The notes: generated from the sequence alone by a model not told the origin. 64,000 bases of DNA from Pseudomonas poae (GCF_001439785.1 NZ_JYLI01000001.1:186001-250000), one strand, 5' to 3'. Counted from the first letter of the stretch, positions 8,613 to 18,552 are shown. Numbers and translations: made by a program.

Positions 8613-9508
8613 AGAAGCCAATGTTCAGTTCACTTCTATCAAATGGTCAACCCCTGACGCCTGCCCTTTCAGAACTGATGGTCCCCTGGTGGAGCTTCAC
8701 GAAGACAGTCCTGGCTGCGACAGCCCTGTCATTGGTACGTGACGGGTTGATCGGGTTGGACGACCCCCTTCCTGATCAGCTCTTTACCTTACGCCAGCTA
8801 CTGCGGCATGAGGCAGGTCTGGCTGATTACGGCGAACTGGCGGCCTATCACGCTGCTGTGAAGAACAATGAGCCAGCATGGCCGGCCGATGAAATGATGC
8901 ACCGCCTTGACGGTACTCGACTTCGATACAAACCCGGAAGCGGTTGGCGTTATTCCAATGTCGGCTATCTACTCGTCGGCAGGTTGATTGAACGGCTGAC
9001 CGATATGACCCTTGAGGAAGCGGTGATTCAACGGGCGCTTTCCCCTTTTGGCCTATCGAACGTTCGCTTTGCAAAAACGCGGGCGGACATGCAAACGACC
9101 GCTTCTGGAAGTGCCCTACAGTATGACCCCGCATGGGTTTACCACGGTCTGCTGATCGGCCAGATTTCGCAGGCCGCGTTATTTCTGGATCAACTCTTCT
9201 GCGCAGGCCTCCTCTCCACGCGCTTGCTTGAGGAAATGCAAACCGCACGAACGCTGGGTGGTCCGATTCCCGGACGCCCCTGGCTCACGCCGGGCTATGG
9301 CCTTGGCGTGATGCAGGGGAAGATTGAAGGCGGATATTCCCTGTGTGGACACACAGGCGGCGGGCCAGGCAGTGTCATTGCTGTCTACCGTCTCTGCGAT
9401 GGCGAAAAATCAGTGTGTTGTGCTGCTTTTGAAACGGGTGCCAGCGAAGGTGCCGTCGAAGCCTACGTTGTTGAGCAACTGAAGCGGGCTCTGCGTCAGG
9501 GTGGCTGA
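8609..9508 (+). CDS. Serine hydrolase, beta-lactamase/PBP-like fold
   Basis: Protein of 299 residues of the class C beta-lactamase-like family (peptidases, esterases). The catalytic SxxK is SFTK, unusually close to the N-terminus (about residue 30), with no signal peptide, so the enzyme is probably cytoplasmic. The second motif is YSN in the stretch WRYSNVGYLLVGRL, and the third is HTGGGPG near the C-terminus. The start at 8609 overlaps the stop of the AraC remnant and lacks a strong Shine-Dalgarno; the ATG at 8621 is an alternative. The natural substrate is unknown. Confidence 0.82.
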   Translation: MKKPMFSSLLSNGQPLTPALSELMVPWWSFTKTVLAATALSLVRDGLIGLDDPLPDQLFTLRQLLRHEAGLADYGELAAYHAAVKNNEPAWPADEMMHRLDGTRLRYKPGSGWRYSNVGYLLVGRLIERLTDMTLEEAVIQRALSPFGLSNVRFAKTRADMQTTASGSALQYDPAWVYHGLLIGQISQAALFLDQLFCAGLLSTRLLEEMQTARTLGGPIPGRPWLTPGYGLGVMQGKIEGGYSLCGHTGGGPGSVIAVYRLCDGEKSVCCAAFETGASEGAVEAYVVEQLKRALRQGG

Positions 9509-9640
9509 AGACACCCTGCTGCGCCATGCGCCATAAAAAGACATCCACCCGACCGCCCGGTTGCGACCCGCGCGATCTCGACCTATGGTCCAAGGCATGT
9601 TTTGCATTTGCTGTCCCCCCTTCCGTACTCAGGTGACGAC

Positions 9641-11017
9641 ATGCCCACACTCTCCCGCCCCGCCGTGCTCGAGCTGATCGGCAATACGCCGCTGGTTCGC
9701 GTCAGCCGTTTCGATACCGGCCCCTGCACGCTGTTTCTCAAGCTCGAATCACAAAACCCCGGCGGTTCCATCAAGGACCGTATCGGTCTGGCAATGATCG
9801 ACGCAGCCGAGCGCGACGGTCGTCTGCGTCCTGGCGGCACCATTATCGAAGCCACAGCCGGCAACACCGGGCTGGGCCTGGCGCTGGTCGGCCGGGCCAA
9901 GGGCTATCGGGTGGTGCTGGTGGTGCCCGACAAGATGTCCACGGAAAAAGTGCTGCACCTCAAGGCCATTGGCGCCGAGGTGCATATCACCCGTTCGGAC
10001 GTGGGCAAGGGCCATCCCGAGTACTACCAGGACGTGGCTGCGCGCATGGCCAGGGATATTCCCGGCTCGTTTTTTGCCGACCAGTTCAACAACCCGGCCA
10101 ACCCGCTGGCCCACGAGACCAGCACCGCGCCGGAGATCTGGGCGCAAACCCAGCACGACCTCGACGCGATTGTGGTGGGCGTAGGTTCAGCGGGCACCCT
10201 CACCGGGCTTACGCGGTTTTTCAAGCGCGTGCAGCCGGGGCTGGCAATGGTGCTGGCCGATCCGGTGGGTTCGGTAATGGCCGAGTACAGCCGCAGCGGC
10301 CGGATGGAAACGCCTGGTTCATGGGCGGTGGAAGGCATCGGCGAGGACTTCATCCCGTCGATTGCCGACCTCTCCAGCGTGCGCCACGCCTACTCCATCA
10401 GCGACGAGGAAAGCTTCGCCCACGCACGCCAGTTGCTCAAGGCGGAGGGCATTCTCGGCGGCTCGTCCACCGGCACCCTGCTCGCCGCCGCGCTGCGCTA
10501 TTGCCGCGAGCAGACCGAGCCCAAACGCGTGGTGACCTTTGTGTGCGACACCGGCACGCGCTATCTGTCGAAGGTCTACAACGACCAATGGATGACCGAC
10601 GCCGGCCTGTTGCAGTACAAACATTACGGCGACCTGCGCGACCTGATCGCCCGCCGTTTCGAGGACGGCCGCGTCATCAGCGTGGGCCCGGACGACACCT
10701 TGCTCACCGCCTTCCAGCGCATGCGCCTGGCCGACGTGTCACAGCTGCCGGTGCTGGTGGACGGCAAGACACTGGTCGGTGTGATCGACGAGTCCGACAT
10801 CCTGCTGGGCCTGCACCATGACGCCGCGGATTTTTCCATGACCGTGGCCAGCGCCATGGCAGACACCCCACACACCCTCGCCCCTGGCGCCAGCCTGGCC
10901 GAACTGCAGGCCGAGCTGGATCGCGGCCTCGTCGCCATCATTGCCGACGCATCGGGCTTCCATGGCCTGATCACCCGCGTCGATCTGCTCAACCATTTAC
11001 GGAGATCCCTTGCATGA
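9641..11017 (+). CDS. Cystathionine beta-synthase (PLP domain plus two CBS domains)
   Basis: Enzyme of 458 residues that condenses serine and homocysteine to cystathionine, the first step of reverse transsulfuration. The PLP lysine is K45 in NPGGSIKDR. The asparagine loop is EATAGNTG, and the phosphate-binding glycine loop is in GVGSAGTLTGL. A CBS-domain pair follows from about residue 335 (LVDGKTLVGVIDESDIL and a second unit to the end), as in regulated CBS enzymes. The ATG at 9641 follows AGGTGA. Its stop overlaps the next start by 4 bp. Confidence 0.93.
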   Translation: MPTLSRPAVLELIGNTPLVRVSRFDTGPCTLFLKLESQNPGGSIKDRIGLAMIDAAERDGRLRPGGTIIEATAGNTGLGLALVGRAKGYRVVLVVPDKMSTEKVLHLKAIGAEVHITRSDVGKGHPEYYQDVAARMARDIPGSFFADQFNNPANPLAHETSTAPEIWAQTQHDLDAIVVGVGSAGTLTGLTRFFKRVQPGLAMVLADPVGSVMAEYSRSGRMETPGSWAVEGIGEDFIPSIADLSSVRHAYSISDEESFAHARQLLKAEGILGGSSTGTLLAAALRYCREQTEPKRVVTFVCDTGTRYLSKVYNDQWMTDAGLLQYKHYGDLRDLIARRFEDGRVISVGPDDTLLTAFQRMRLADVSQLPVLVDGKTLVGVIDESDILLGLHHDAADFSMTVASAMADTPHTLAPGASLAELQAELDRGLVAIIADASGFHGLITRVDLLNHLRRSLA

Positions 11018-12180
11018 GCCAGCCCGATAAAAGCGCATTCGCCACCCGTGTGATCCACGCCGGGCAATCGCCAGACCCGAGCACCGGCGCGCTGATGCCG
11101 CCCATCTACGCCAACTCCACCTACCTGCAGGACAGCCCCGGCGTGCACAAGGGCTTTGACTATGGCCGCTCGCACAACCCGACCCGCTTTGCCCTGGAGC
11201 GCTGCGTGGCGGACCTGGAAGGCGGCAGCCAGGCGTTTGCCTTCGCTTCCGGCCTCGCGGCGATCTCCACCGTGCTGGAATTGCTCGATGCGGGCGCGCA
11301 TATCGTCTCCGGCAATGACCTGTACGGCGGCACCTTCCGCCTGTTCGACAAGGTGCGCCAACGCAGCGCCGGGCATCGGTTCAGTTATGTCGACTTGAGC
11401 GACGTGGCGGCGCTTGAAGCGTCGTTGCAGGACGACACGCGCATGGTCTGGGTCGAAACCCCGAGCAACCCGCTGCTGAGCCTCACCGACCTGCGCGCGG
11501 TGGCGCGTATCTGCCGTGCGCGCGGCATCATTTGCGTGGCCGACAACACCTTCGCCAGCCCATGGATCCAGCGCCCACTGGAGCTGGGGTTTGATGTGGT
11601 CGTGCACTCCACCACCAAGTACCTCAACGGTCACTCGGACGTGATTGGTGGCATCGCGGTTGTCGGCGACAACCCGGAGCTGGCCGAGCGTCTGGGCTTT
11701 CTGCAGAATTCGATCGGCGCCATTGCCGGTCCCTTCGATGCATTCCTGACGCTGCGTGGCGTGAAGACCCTGGCCCTGCGCATGGAGCGCCATTGCAGCA
11801 ACGCCCTGCAATTGGCGACGTGGCTGGAGCAGCAGCCGCAGGTGACACGGGTGCACTACCCCGGCCTTAAGTCGCACCCACAGCACGACCTGGCGCAACA
11901 GCAGATGCACGGCTTTGGCGGGATGATTTCCGTGGACCTGAACACCGACCTGGCCGGTGCAAGACGCTTCCTGGAGAACGTCAACCTGTTCGCCCTGGCG
12001 GAAAGCCTGGGCGGTGTGGAAAGTTTGATCGAACACCCGGCGATCATGACCCATGCCAGCATCCCGGCAGCTACGCGGGCCACGCTAGGGATTGGCGATG
12101 GGTTGGTGCGCCTGTCGGTAGGGGTTGAAGATGTAGAAGACCTGCGCGCCGACCTGGCCCAGGCCCTGGCTCACATCTAA
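11014..12180 (+). CDS. Cystathionine gamma-lyase / gamma-synthase family enzyme
   Basis: PLP enzyme of 388 residues in the Cys/Met metabolism family. The PLP lysine is K202 in STTKYLNGHSDVIGG; other signatures are YGRSHNPTRFALE and ESLGGVESLIEHPA. It overlaps the CBS gene by ATGA, so the two are translationally coupled. With CBS beside it, the role is most likely cystathionine gamma-lyase, releasing cysteine, rather than the forward gamma-synthase. Sequence alone does not separate the two activities. The pair lets the cell make cysteine from methionine-derived homocysteine. Confidence 0.9.
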   Translation: MSQPDKSAFATRVIHAGQSPDPSTGALMPPIYANSTYLQDSPGVHKGFDYGRSHNPTRFALERCVADLEGGSQAFAFASGLAAISTVLELLDAGAHIVSGNDLYGGTFRLFDKVRQRSAGHRFSYVDLSDVAALEASLQDDTRMVWVETPSNPLLSLTDLRAVARICRARGIICVADNTFASPWIQRPLELGFDVVVHSTTKYLNGHSDVIGGIAVVGDNPELAERLGFLQNSIGAIAGPFDAFLTLRGVKTLALRMERHCSNALQLATWLEQQPQVTRVHYPGLKSHPQHDLAQQQMHGFGGMISVDLNTDLAGARRFLENVNLFALAESLGGVESLIEHPAIMTHASIPAATRATLGIGDGLVRLSVGVEDVEDLRADLAQALAHI

Positions 12181-12205
12181 ATAGCCCAGGCAGCAAGGAT
12201 CAACT

Positions 12206-12229
12206 GTGGGGGGGCTTGCCCCCTCCCAC
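12206..12229. repeat. Single REP palindrome, possible bidirectional terminator
   Basis: GTGGGGGGGCTTGCCCCCTC forms a strong G/C hairpin between the convergent ends of the gamma-lyase and OsmC-YcaO genes. It is one half of the GTGGGAG REP class seen elsewhere in the window. There is no long T run, so any termination role is a guess. Confidence 0.65.
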
Positions 12230-12231
12230 AC

Positions 12232-14430
12232 TCAGGCTGAGGTAACCCGGGCCCGCGCGCTGTGCAGCTTTTTGTAGCTGTCGATCAGACGCAAATGCCG
12301 GTCCAGCCCTTCGAGCTTCATGCTGGTCGGCGTCAGCCCGTAAAACCGCACGCTGCCGTCCACAGAGCCGATCACCGCATCCATGCGCTCAGTGCCGAAC
12401 ATGCGGCGAAAATTCGCTTCGTAGTCTGCCAACTCCAGGTCGTCATCCAGCTCCATCTCCAGCACCGCGTTCAGCGCCTGGTAGAACAAGCCGCGTTCGG
12501 CGGTGTTGTCGTTGTACTGCAGGAACATCTCCACGCATTCCTTGGCCTCTTCATACTGCTTGAGGGCGAGGAAGATCAGCAGTTTCAACTCCAGGATGGT
12601 CAACTGGCCCCAGGCGGTGTTGTCGTCGAATTCGATGCCGATCAGGGTGGTGATATCGGTGTAGTCGTCCAGCTCGCTTTCGATCAGGCGTTCGACCAGC
12701 GCGTGCAGCTGCGCGTCATCCAGGCGATGCAGGTTGAGGATATCTTCACGAAAGAAAAGCGCTTTGTTGGTGTTGTCCCAGATCAGGTCGTCCACCGGGT
12801 AGATTTCCGAGTAGTCGGGCACCAGGATCCGGCAGGCAGTGGCGCCCAGGTGTTCGTACACCGCCATGTACGATTCTTTGCCCATGCCTTCGAGAATGCC
12901 GAACAACGTTGCCGCTTCCTCGGCGTTGGAGTCTTCGCCCTGGCCGGAGAAGTCCCACTCGACGAATTCGTAATCCGATTGCGCGCTGAAAAAGCGCCAC
13001 GACACCACGCCGCTGGAGTCGATGAAGTGCTCGACGAAGTTGTTCGGTTCGGTGACCGCCTGGGCCTCGAAGGTCGGCTGCGGCAAATCGTTCAGGCCTT
13101 CGAAACTGCGGCCTTGCAGCAGCTCGGTGAGGCTGCGCTCCAGCGCCACTTCCAGGCTTGGGTGCGCGCCGAACGAGGCAAACACGCCGCCGGTACGCGG
13201 GTTCATCAGGGTCACGCACATCACCGGAAACTCGCCGCCCAACGACGCATCCTTGACCAGCACCGGGAAGCCCTGGGCTTCCAGGCCCTGGATGCCCGCC
13301 AAAATGCCGGGATACTTGGCCAGCACTTCAGCCGGCACGTCAGGCAAGGCGAATTCGCCTTCGATGATTTCGCGTTTTACCGCGCGCTCGAAAATCTCCG
13401 ACAGGCATTGCACCTGGGCTTCGGCGAGGGTGTTGCCCGCGCTCATGCCGTTGCTGAGGTAGAGGTTCTCGATCAGGTTGGACGGGAAATACACCACCTC
13501 GCCATCCGACTGGCGCACAAATGGCAGCGAAACGATACCGCGGGCCTCGTTACCGGAGTTGGTGTCGAACAGGTGCGAACCGCGCAGCTCGCCGTCGCGG
13601 TTGTAGACCTTCAGGCAGTACGCGTCGAGGATTTCCCCCGGCAGTTCATCGTTGGGGCCAGGCTGGAACCAGCGCTCATCCGGGTAGTGCACGAACGGCG
13701 CATTGGCCAGTTCTTCGCCCCAGAATTGATCGTTATAGAAGAAGTTGCAGTTGAGCCGCTCGATAAACTCACCCAAAGCCGACGCCAGCGCGCCTTCCTT
13801 GGTGGCGCCCTTGCCATTGGTAAAGCACATCGGCGACTGCGCATCGCGACTATGCAATGACCACACGTTGGGCACGATATTGCGCCATGAGGCGATCTCG
13901 ATCTTCATGCCAAGCCCGGCGAGGATAGCGGACATGTTGGCGATGGTTTCCTCCAGCGGCAGGTCCTTGCCTGCAACGCGCGTGCTCGCGCCTGCTGTCG
14001 AGGCGGGCATCAGCAAGGCCTGGGCATCGGCGTCGAGGTTCTCGACTTCTTCGATCACGAACTCGGGACCGGCCTGCACCACTTTCTTCACGGTGCAGCG
14101 GTCGATGGAGCGCAGGATGCCCTGGCGGTCCTTGTCGGAGATATCCGCGGGCAACTCAACCTGGATCTTGAAGATCTGGTTGTAGCGGTTTTCCGGGTCG
14201 ACGATGTTGTTCTGCGACAGGCGAATATTGTCCGTGGGGATATTGCGCGTCTGGCAATACAGCTTCACGAAGTACGCCGCGCACAGCGCCGATGACGCGA
14301 GGAAATAATCAAAGGGCCCCGGCGCCGAACCGTCGCCCTTGTAGCGAATCGGCTGGTCGGCAATCACCGTGAAGTCATCGAACTTGGCTTCAAGTCGGAG
14401 GTTGTCGAGAAAGTTGACCTTGATTTCCAT
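12232..14430 (-). CDS. OsmC domain / YcaO domain fusion protein
   Basis: Protein of 732 residues. Residues 1-135 are an OsmC/YhfA-like domain with the two expected cysteines, C50 in SSALCAAY and C112 in DRCTVKK. OsmC domains reduce organic hydroperoxides. Residues of about 150-540 form a YcaO ATP-using domain with the glutamate helices ALGEFIER (near 219) and SEIFERAVKRE. The last 150 residues are helical and acidic, TPR-like. E. coli YcaO acts in beta-methylthiolation of ribosomal protein S12 but has no OsmC part. The ATG at 14430 is chosen; the frame upstream of it is not protein-like. Confidence 0.9.
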   Translation of the reverse strand: MEIKVNFLDNLRLEAKFDDFTVIADQPIRYKGDGSAPGPFDYFLASSALCAAYFVKLYCQTRNIPTDNIRLSQNNIVDPENRYNQIFKIQVELPADISDKDRQGILRSIDRCTVKKVVQAGPEFVIEEVENLDADAQALLMPASTAGASTRVAGKDLPLEETIANMSAILAGLGMKIEIASWRNIVPNVWSLHSRDAQSPMCFTNGKGATKEGALASALGEFIERLNCNFFYNDQFWGEELANAPFVHYPDERWFQPGPNDELPGEILDAYCLKVYNRDGELRGSHLFDTNSGNEARGIVSLPFVRQSDGEVVYFPSNLIENLYLSNGMSAGNTLAEAQVQCLSEIFERAVKREIIEGEFALPDVPAEVLAKYPGILAGIQGLEAQGFPVLVKDASLGGEFPVMCVTLMNPRTGGVFASFGAHPSLEVALERSLTELLQGRSFEGLNDLPQPTFEAQAVTEPNNFVEHFIDSSGVVSWRFFSAQSDYEFVEWDFSGQGEDSNAEEAATLFGILEGMGKESYMAVYEHLGATACRILVPDYSEIYPVDDLIWDNTNKALFFREDILNLHRLDDAQLHALVERLIESELDDYTDITTLIGIEFDDNTAWGQLTILELKLLIFLALKQYEEAKECVEMFLQYNDNTAERGLFYQALNAVLEMELDDDLELADYEANFRRMFGTERMDAVIGSVDGSVRFYGLTPTSMKLEGLDRHLRLIDSYKKLHSARARVTSA

Positions 14431-14624
14431 GGGGCACACCAGAATAACGGCTGAACAAAAATGGCCGCCATTATGAGGTTTTTCCCCGAAAAGTTTCAGG
14501 GTTTTGCGCAAAGCCTGCCCGAATGAGCGAAAAATCGAACGGCAAAACACCATGGCACTCCAAGCCCCGTGATGTCACTGAAGCTGATGTCCCGTCACCC
14601 TTTTTCTGATCGGAGAACAGCCCC

Positions 14625-15299
14625 ATGCGACCTCAAACCTCCTTTATCTTCGACCTCGACGGCACCCTCACGGACAGCGTTTACCAGAACGTGGCTGCCT
14701 GGAAAGAGGCCCTCGACGCCGAAGGCATTTCGCTGGCGATGTGGCGCATCCACCGCAAAATCGGCATGAGCGGCGGCCTGATGCTCAAGTCGTTGTCCCG
14801 CGAAACCGGGCTCGACATCAGCGAGCCGCAAGCCGAACGCCTGAGCCAGCTGCATGCCGAGGCGTATGCGCGTTTGCAGGGGCAGATCATCGCTTTGCCC
14901 GGTGCGGTTGAGCTGCTCGATCACCTCAGCCACGCCGGTCTTGCCTGGTGCATCGCCACCAGCGGTGGCCTGGACACCGCAAAGATCAACCTCAAGGCGC
15001 TGCAACTGGATATTGACGAGGTCAACATCATCACCCGTGACGATGTGAAGTACGGCAAGCCCGACCCGGACCTTTTCCTGGCCGCTGCCCTGCACATGAA
15101 AGTGCCGATCGACGAGTGCCTGGTGATCGGCGATGCCGTATGGGACATGCTCGCCGCGCGGCGCGCCAAGGCCACCGGGATCGGCCTGCTGTCAGGCGGT
15201 TATGACATCGGCGAGCTGGAGCGAGCGGGCGCACTGAGGGTTTACGAAGACCCGCAGGACTTGCTCGATCACCTCGATGAGGTCGCCTCTCGCCCCTGA
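14625..15299 (+). CDS. HAD family phosphatase
   Basis: Protein of 224 residues of the haloacid dehalogenase superfamily with an alpha-helical cap. Motif I is [10 protein letters not shown] (nucleophile Asp near residue 10). Motif II is the Ser in CIATSGG. Motif III is K in YGKPDPDLF. Motif IV is [12 protein letters not shown]. The layout fits phosphoglycolate phosphatase or beta-phosphoglucomutase-like enzymes, but the substrate is not set by sequence. GGAG precedes the ATG. The Aer-like gene starts 92 bp downstream. Confidence 0.9.
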   Translation: MRPQTSFIFDLDGTLTDSVYQNVAAWKEALDAEGISLAMWRIHRKIGMSGGLMLKSLSRETGLDISEPQAERLSQLHAEAYARLQGQIIALPGAVELLDHLSHAGLAWCIATSGGLDTAKINLKALQLDIDEVNIITRDDVKYGKPDPDLFLAAALHMKVPIDECLVIGDAVWDMLAARRAKATGIGLLSGGYDIGELERAGALRVYEDPQDLLDHLDEVASRP

Positions 15300-15390
15300 A
15301 TGCCGCCCCCCGAATGCCTGGCAGAAAATCGGCTATCAACTTATTCGAGGTGATGCCGATGACCTGTCTGGCATTTCAGGGAGCAGCACA

Positions 15391-16956
15391 ATGCGCAACA
15401 ACCAGCCCGTAACACAGCGTGAGATTTCCCTCGCGCCGTCGCAGAAACTCATTTCCGCCACTGACACCCAGGGGATGATCACCTACTGCAACGACGCGTT
15501 CGTTGATATCAGCGGTTTTGACCGCGCCGACCTGATCGGCGCGCCGCAGAACATCGTGCGTCACCCGGATGTCCCGCCGGCGGTGTTTGCGCACATGTGG
15601 CGCGCGCTCAAGCAGGGCCAGCCATGGATGGGCATCGTCAAGAACCGCTCGAAAAACGGCGATCACTATTGGGTCAATGCTTACGTCACGCCGATTTACG
15701 ATGGCAGCCGCGTCGTCGGTTTCGAGTCGGTACGGGTCAAGCCCACCGCCGATGAGATTCGCCGCGCGCAGGCGCTGTACCAGCGGATCAGCCGAGGCAA
15801 ACCCGGCGTGCCGCGCCAGGATGCCTGGCTGCCGACGGCTGTGGCGTGCGTGCCGTACATGGCCACGGGCCTGGTCGGCAGCGTGGCCGGAATGTTTCTC
15901 GGCGCGCCGGTGGCGATTGCCGTTGCGCTGGCCGTAGCCGTGCCGGTGGGCGTCCTCTGCGCACGCTGGCGACAAGGCAGTACGCTGCGCCTGCTGGCGG
16001 GTGTCGAGCCATCGACGTCGGATGCGTTGATCGCGCAGATGTACAGCGACGCGCGCGGGCCTCAGGCACGCTTGGAAACCGCGTTCCTCAGCCAGACCGC
16101 GCGCCTGAAAACCTGCCTGACGCGCCTGCAGGACAGCGCCGAGCAGCTCAGCGCCCTCGCCGGCCAGTCCGACCAGTTGGCTACCGCCAGCGCCCAGGGT
16201 CTGGACCGCCAGCGTGTCGAGACCGAACAGGTCTCGGCGGCCGTGAACCAGATGGCCGCCACCACCCAGGAAGTCGCCAGCCACGTGCAACGCACCGCAG
16301 ACGCCACCCAGCAAGCCAATGTGCTCACCGGTCGCGGTCGCGAAGTGGCGCGCGATACCCGTGAGGCCATCGAGCGGTTGTCCGCCGTGGTCGGCGAAAC
16401 CGGCGCCACCGTGGCGCAACTGGCCCGCGACAGCGACGAAATCGGCAGCGTGGTCGATGTGATCAAAGGCATCGCCGACCAGACCAACCTGCTGGCCCTC
16501 AACGCCGCCATCGAAGCGGCGCGCGCCGGCGAGCAAGGGCGCGGCTTTGCCGTGGTGGCCGACGAAGTCCGTCAGCTGGCGCAACGCACCTCGCAATCGA
16601 CCACGCAGATCCATGCGCTGATCACCCAGCTTCAAGCCTCGTCCAATAACGCGGTCAACAGCATGCAGAACGGCCATCGCCAGGCCGAGGAAGGCGTGGC
16701 CCGGGTGCTCGAAGCCGACCAGGCGCTGGTCGGCATCAGCGAAGCGGTGGCCAATATCACCAACATGACCACCCAGATCGCCGCCGCCACCGAAGAACAA
16801 AGCGCGGTCGCCGAAGAGATCAGCCGCAACATCACCACCATCGCCGAACTGGCCGACCAGACCTCGCTGCAGGCCCATCAATCCACCGGGCTGAGCAAGG
16901 AGTTGACCAACACTGCGGCCACGCAGTACGCGCTGGTTGAGCGTTTCAATCGCTGA
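15391..16956 (+). CDS. aer: PAS-domain chemotaxis receptor, Aer-like aerotaxis sensor
   Basis: Protein of 521 residues. The N-terminal PAS domain (about 20-130) has the Aer pattern: [14 protein letters not shown], then [16 protein letters not shown] and [14 protein letters not shown]. In Aer this domain binds FAD and reads redox or oxygen state. A single membrane hairpin follows (about 150-190), then a signalling domain with [20 protein letters not shown] and [13 protein letters not shown]. The ATG at 15391 is preceded by AGGGAG. Pseudomonads often carry several Aer paralogues, so aerotaxis is likely but not proven for this copy. Confidence 0.87.
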   Translation: MRNNQPVTQREISLAPSQKLISATDTQGMITYCNDAFVDISGFDRADLIGAPQNIVRHPDVPPAVFAHMWRALKQGQPWMGIVKNRSKNGDHYWVNAYVTPIYDGSRVVGFESVRVKPTADEIRRAQALYQRISRGKPGVPRQDAWLPTAVACVPYMATGLVGSVAGMFLGAPVAIAVALAVAVPVGVLCARWRQGSTLRLLAGVEPSTSDALIAQMYSDARGPQARLETAFLSQTARLKTCLTRLQDSAEQLSALAGQSDQLATASAQGLDRQRVETEQVSAAVNQMAATTQEVASHVQRTADATQQANVLTGRGREVARDTREAIERLSAVVGETGATVAQLARDSDEIGSVVDVIKGIADQTNLLALNAAIEAARAGEQGRGFAVVADEVRQLAQRTSQSTTQIHALITQLQASSNNAVNSMQNGHRQAEEGVARVLEADQALVGISEAVANITNMTTQIAAATEEQSAVAEEISRNITTIAELADQTSLQAHQSTGLSKELTNTAATQYALVERFNR

Positions 16957-16993
16957 GGCATGACTGAGGAGCAGGTCAGCGAGCCCATCTCCC

Positions 16994-17126
16994 GTGGCGA
17001 GCAGGCTTGTCCTGCGTTGGGCTGCGCAGCAGCCCCAAAACCAGGCGCTGAGCCGTATCAGGTACACGGCGTTTTGCTGGATTGGGGGCGCTTCGCACCC
17101 CAACGCGGGGCAAGCCCGCTCGCCAC
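16994..17126. repeat. REPIN copy 1 (GTGGCGAGC class)
   Basis: A 133-bp element bounded by GTGGCGAGCAGGCTTG at the left and its near reverse complement CAAGCCCGCTCGCCAC at the right. The inside holds further palindromes (GGGCTGCGCAGCAGCCC and GGGGGCGCTTCGCACCCC). The same element recurs at 21361, 33172 and 39468. Its orientation matches the copy at 39468. It fills most of the 280-bp gap after the Aer-like gene; the remaining 110 bp carry the promoter of the next gene. Confidence 0.9.
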
Positions 17127-17236
17127 AACAAGCTCGCTTGCCATGGAGGGGCCAGTTTGTCAGGCAAATCTTTTAATCCACCACAACTCGACATTGCTGA
17201 GCTATGTTTCGCGACTGACACACCAAGGAATGTGCC

Positions 17237-17821
17237 ATGGACCCGTTAGCCACCAACGCAGCATTGGTCATCATCGACATGCAGCAAGGCATGCACTCGC
17301 CAGCGCTCGGACGACGCAACAACCCCGACGCAGAATCAAACATCCTGCGCCTGTTAAGCGCCTGGCGGCAGTCGGGCCGGCCTGTCGTGCATGTACGGCA
17401 CATCTCCCGCTCACCCACTTCGGTATTCTGGCCGGGTCAGGCTGGCTGCGAGTTCCAGCCAGCCTTGCAACCGCTGGCCCTTGAACATGTGCTGGAAAAA
17501 AACGTGCCGGATGCATTCACCCACACCGGTCTTGAACGCTGGCTGCATACGCGCTCGATCAGGCAATTGGTGATTGTCGGCGTGATCACCAACAACTCCG
17601 TCGAGGCCACCGCCCGCTCGGGCGGTAACCTGGGGTTCGACGTGACCGTGATTTCGGATGCCTGTTACACCTTTGACCAGACCGATTTATCCGGACGCCT
17701 CTGGCCCGCCGAAGACGTGCATGCCCTGTCGCTCAGCAATCTGGCGATGGACTACGCCACTATTGTGGCAACCGGTGAGATTCTGGCCGGAAGTCATACG
17801 GCATTTCGCCAAGACCTCTAA
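17237..17821 (+). CDS. Isochorismatase-fold (cysteine hydrolase) family protein lacking the Cys
   Basis: Protein of 194 residues with the isochorismatase-like fold. The usual triad is Asp-Lys-Cys. Here D14 is in VIIDMQQ and K89 is in EKNVPDAF, but the position of the nucleophile Cys is S121 in VGVITNNSVEATAR. Several family members with this TNNSVEATAR variant exist as far as I recall. It may be a non-hydrolytic or altered hydrolase; no substrate is proposed. The start ATG follows AAGGAA. Confidence 0.85.
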   Translation: MDPLATNAALVIIDMQQGMHSPALGRRNNPDAESNILRLLSAWRQSGRPVVHVRHISRSPTSVFWPGQAGCEFQPALQPLALEHVLEKNVPDAFTHTGLERWLHTRSIRQLVIVGVITNNSVEATARSGGNLGFDVTVISDACYTFDQTDLSGRLWPAEDVHALSLSNLAMDYATIVATGEILAGSHTAFRQDL

Positions 17822-17856
17822 TAGATCCGGTGAAGCCACAGAGCCGGTTGATTGCG

Positions 17857-18504
17857 CTACTGCGGCTGCGCCACCATCGCGCGCCAGGCCTGAACGCTGG
17901 GGCGCTCGTTGACCCTGGCATGCCAGGCCAGCAGCGCCTCGCATTCCTCCGGGACAGGCAAGTCCACCAGGCCGGCGAAGATCATGCCGCCCAACACGGC
18001 GATGTCGGCCATGGAAAACTCATCACCGGCGACAAACGGGCGAGTCTTCAGCAGGCCGTCGAAATAGCGCATGCCCCTGATCGCCTTCTCACCCATGCGG
18101 TTGCCCCACTCGGCGTTTTGATACAACTCAACCTCCGGCCCAAGCCCGAGTGTGGCGTGGTGGAAGTACACGCTGACCGCATCCATGAATTCGATTTCGG
18201 CGCGCTTGGTCATCATGTGGATCAGGCCCTGCTCGGTCGGCGTCTTGCCGGTGAGCGTCGGATGGCCGTCCAGCGTATCCAGGTATTGCGTGATGGCCGT
18301 GCATTCGGCGATAAGCGTGCCGTCGTCCAGCTCCAGCAAGGGCAAAGTGCCGGAGTAGTTGAGCGCCAGGAAGGCAGACTGCTTGTGCTCACCCTTCCAC
18401 AAATTGACCGAAACGAATTCGATGCCGGGCAGCAAGCCCTTTTCGGCCAATGCAATACGTACACGTGCGGGATAAGGGCCGTTGTACCAGTCATAAATTT
18501 TCAT
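17857..18504 (-). CDS. Glutathione S-transferase family protein
   Basis: Protein of 215 residues with an N-terminal thioredoxin-like half (MKIYDWYNGPYPARVRIAL, then SGTLPLLELDDG and LIAECTAITQYLD, the glutathione-binding region) and a helical C-terminal half with FSMADIAVLGG. It conjugates or reduces electrophilic compounds with glutathione. The ATG at 18504 is chosen over 18522. It is divergent from the TetR gene, and the gap between them holds two matching palindromes, so it is probably the main target of that repressor. Confidence 0.9.
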   Translation of the reverse strand: MKIYDWYNGPYPARVRIALAEKGLLPGIEFVSVNLWKGEHKQSAFLALNYSGTLPLLELDDGTLIAECTAITQYLDTLDGHPTLTGKTPTEQGLIHMMTKRAEIEFMDAVSVYFHHATLGLGPEVELYQNAEWGNRMGEKAIRGMRYFDGLLKTRPFVAGDEFSMADIAVLGGMIFAGLVDLPVPEECEALLAWHARVNERPSVQAWRAMVAQPQ

Positions 18505-18552
18505 GGGTGATAGCTCGCGCAAAGGTTGTTGAAGGCTTGACCGGCGATTCTA

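Noticed and set aside
10624..12054. Long minus-strand frame opposite the transsulfuration genes
   Set aside because: Shadow of two well-recognised PLP enzymes on the other strand; no motif or ribosome site of its own.
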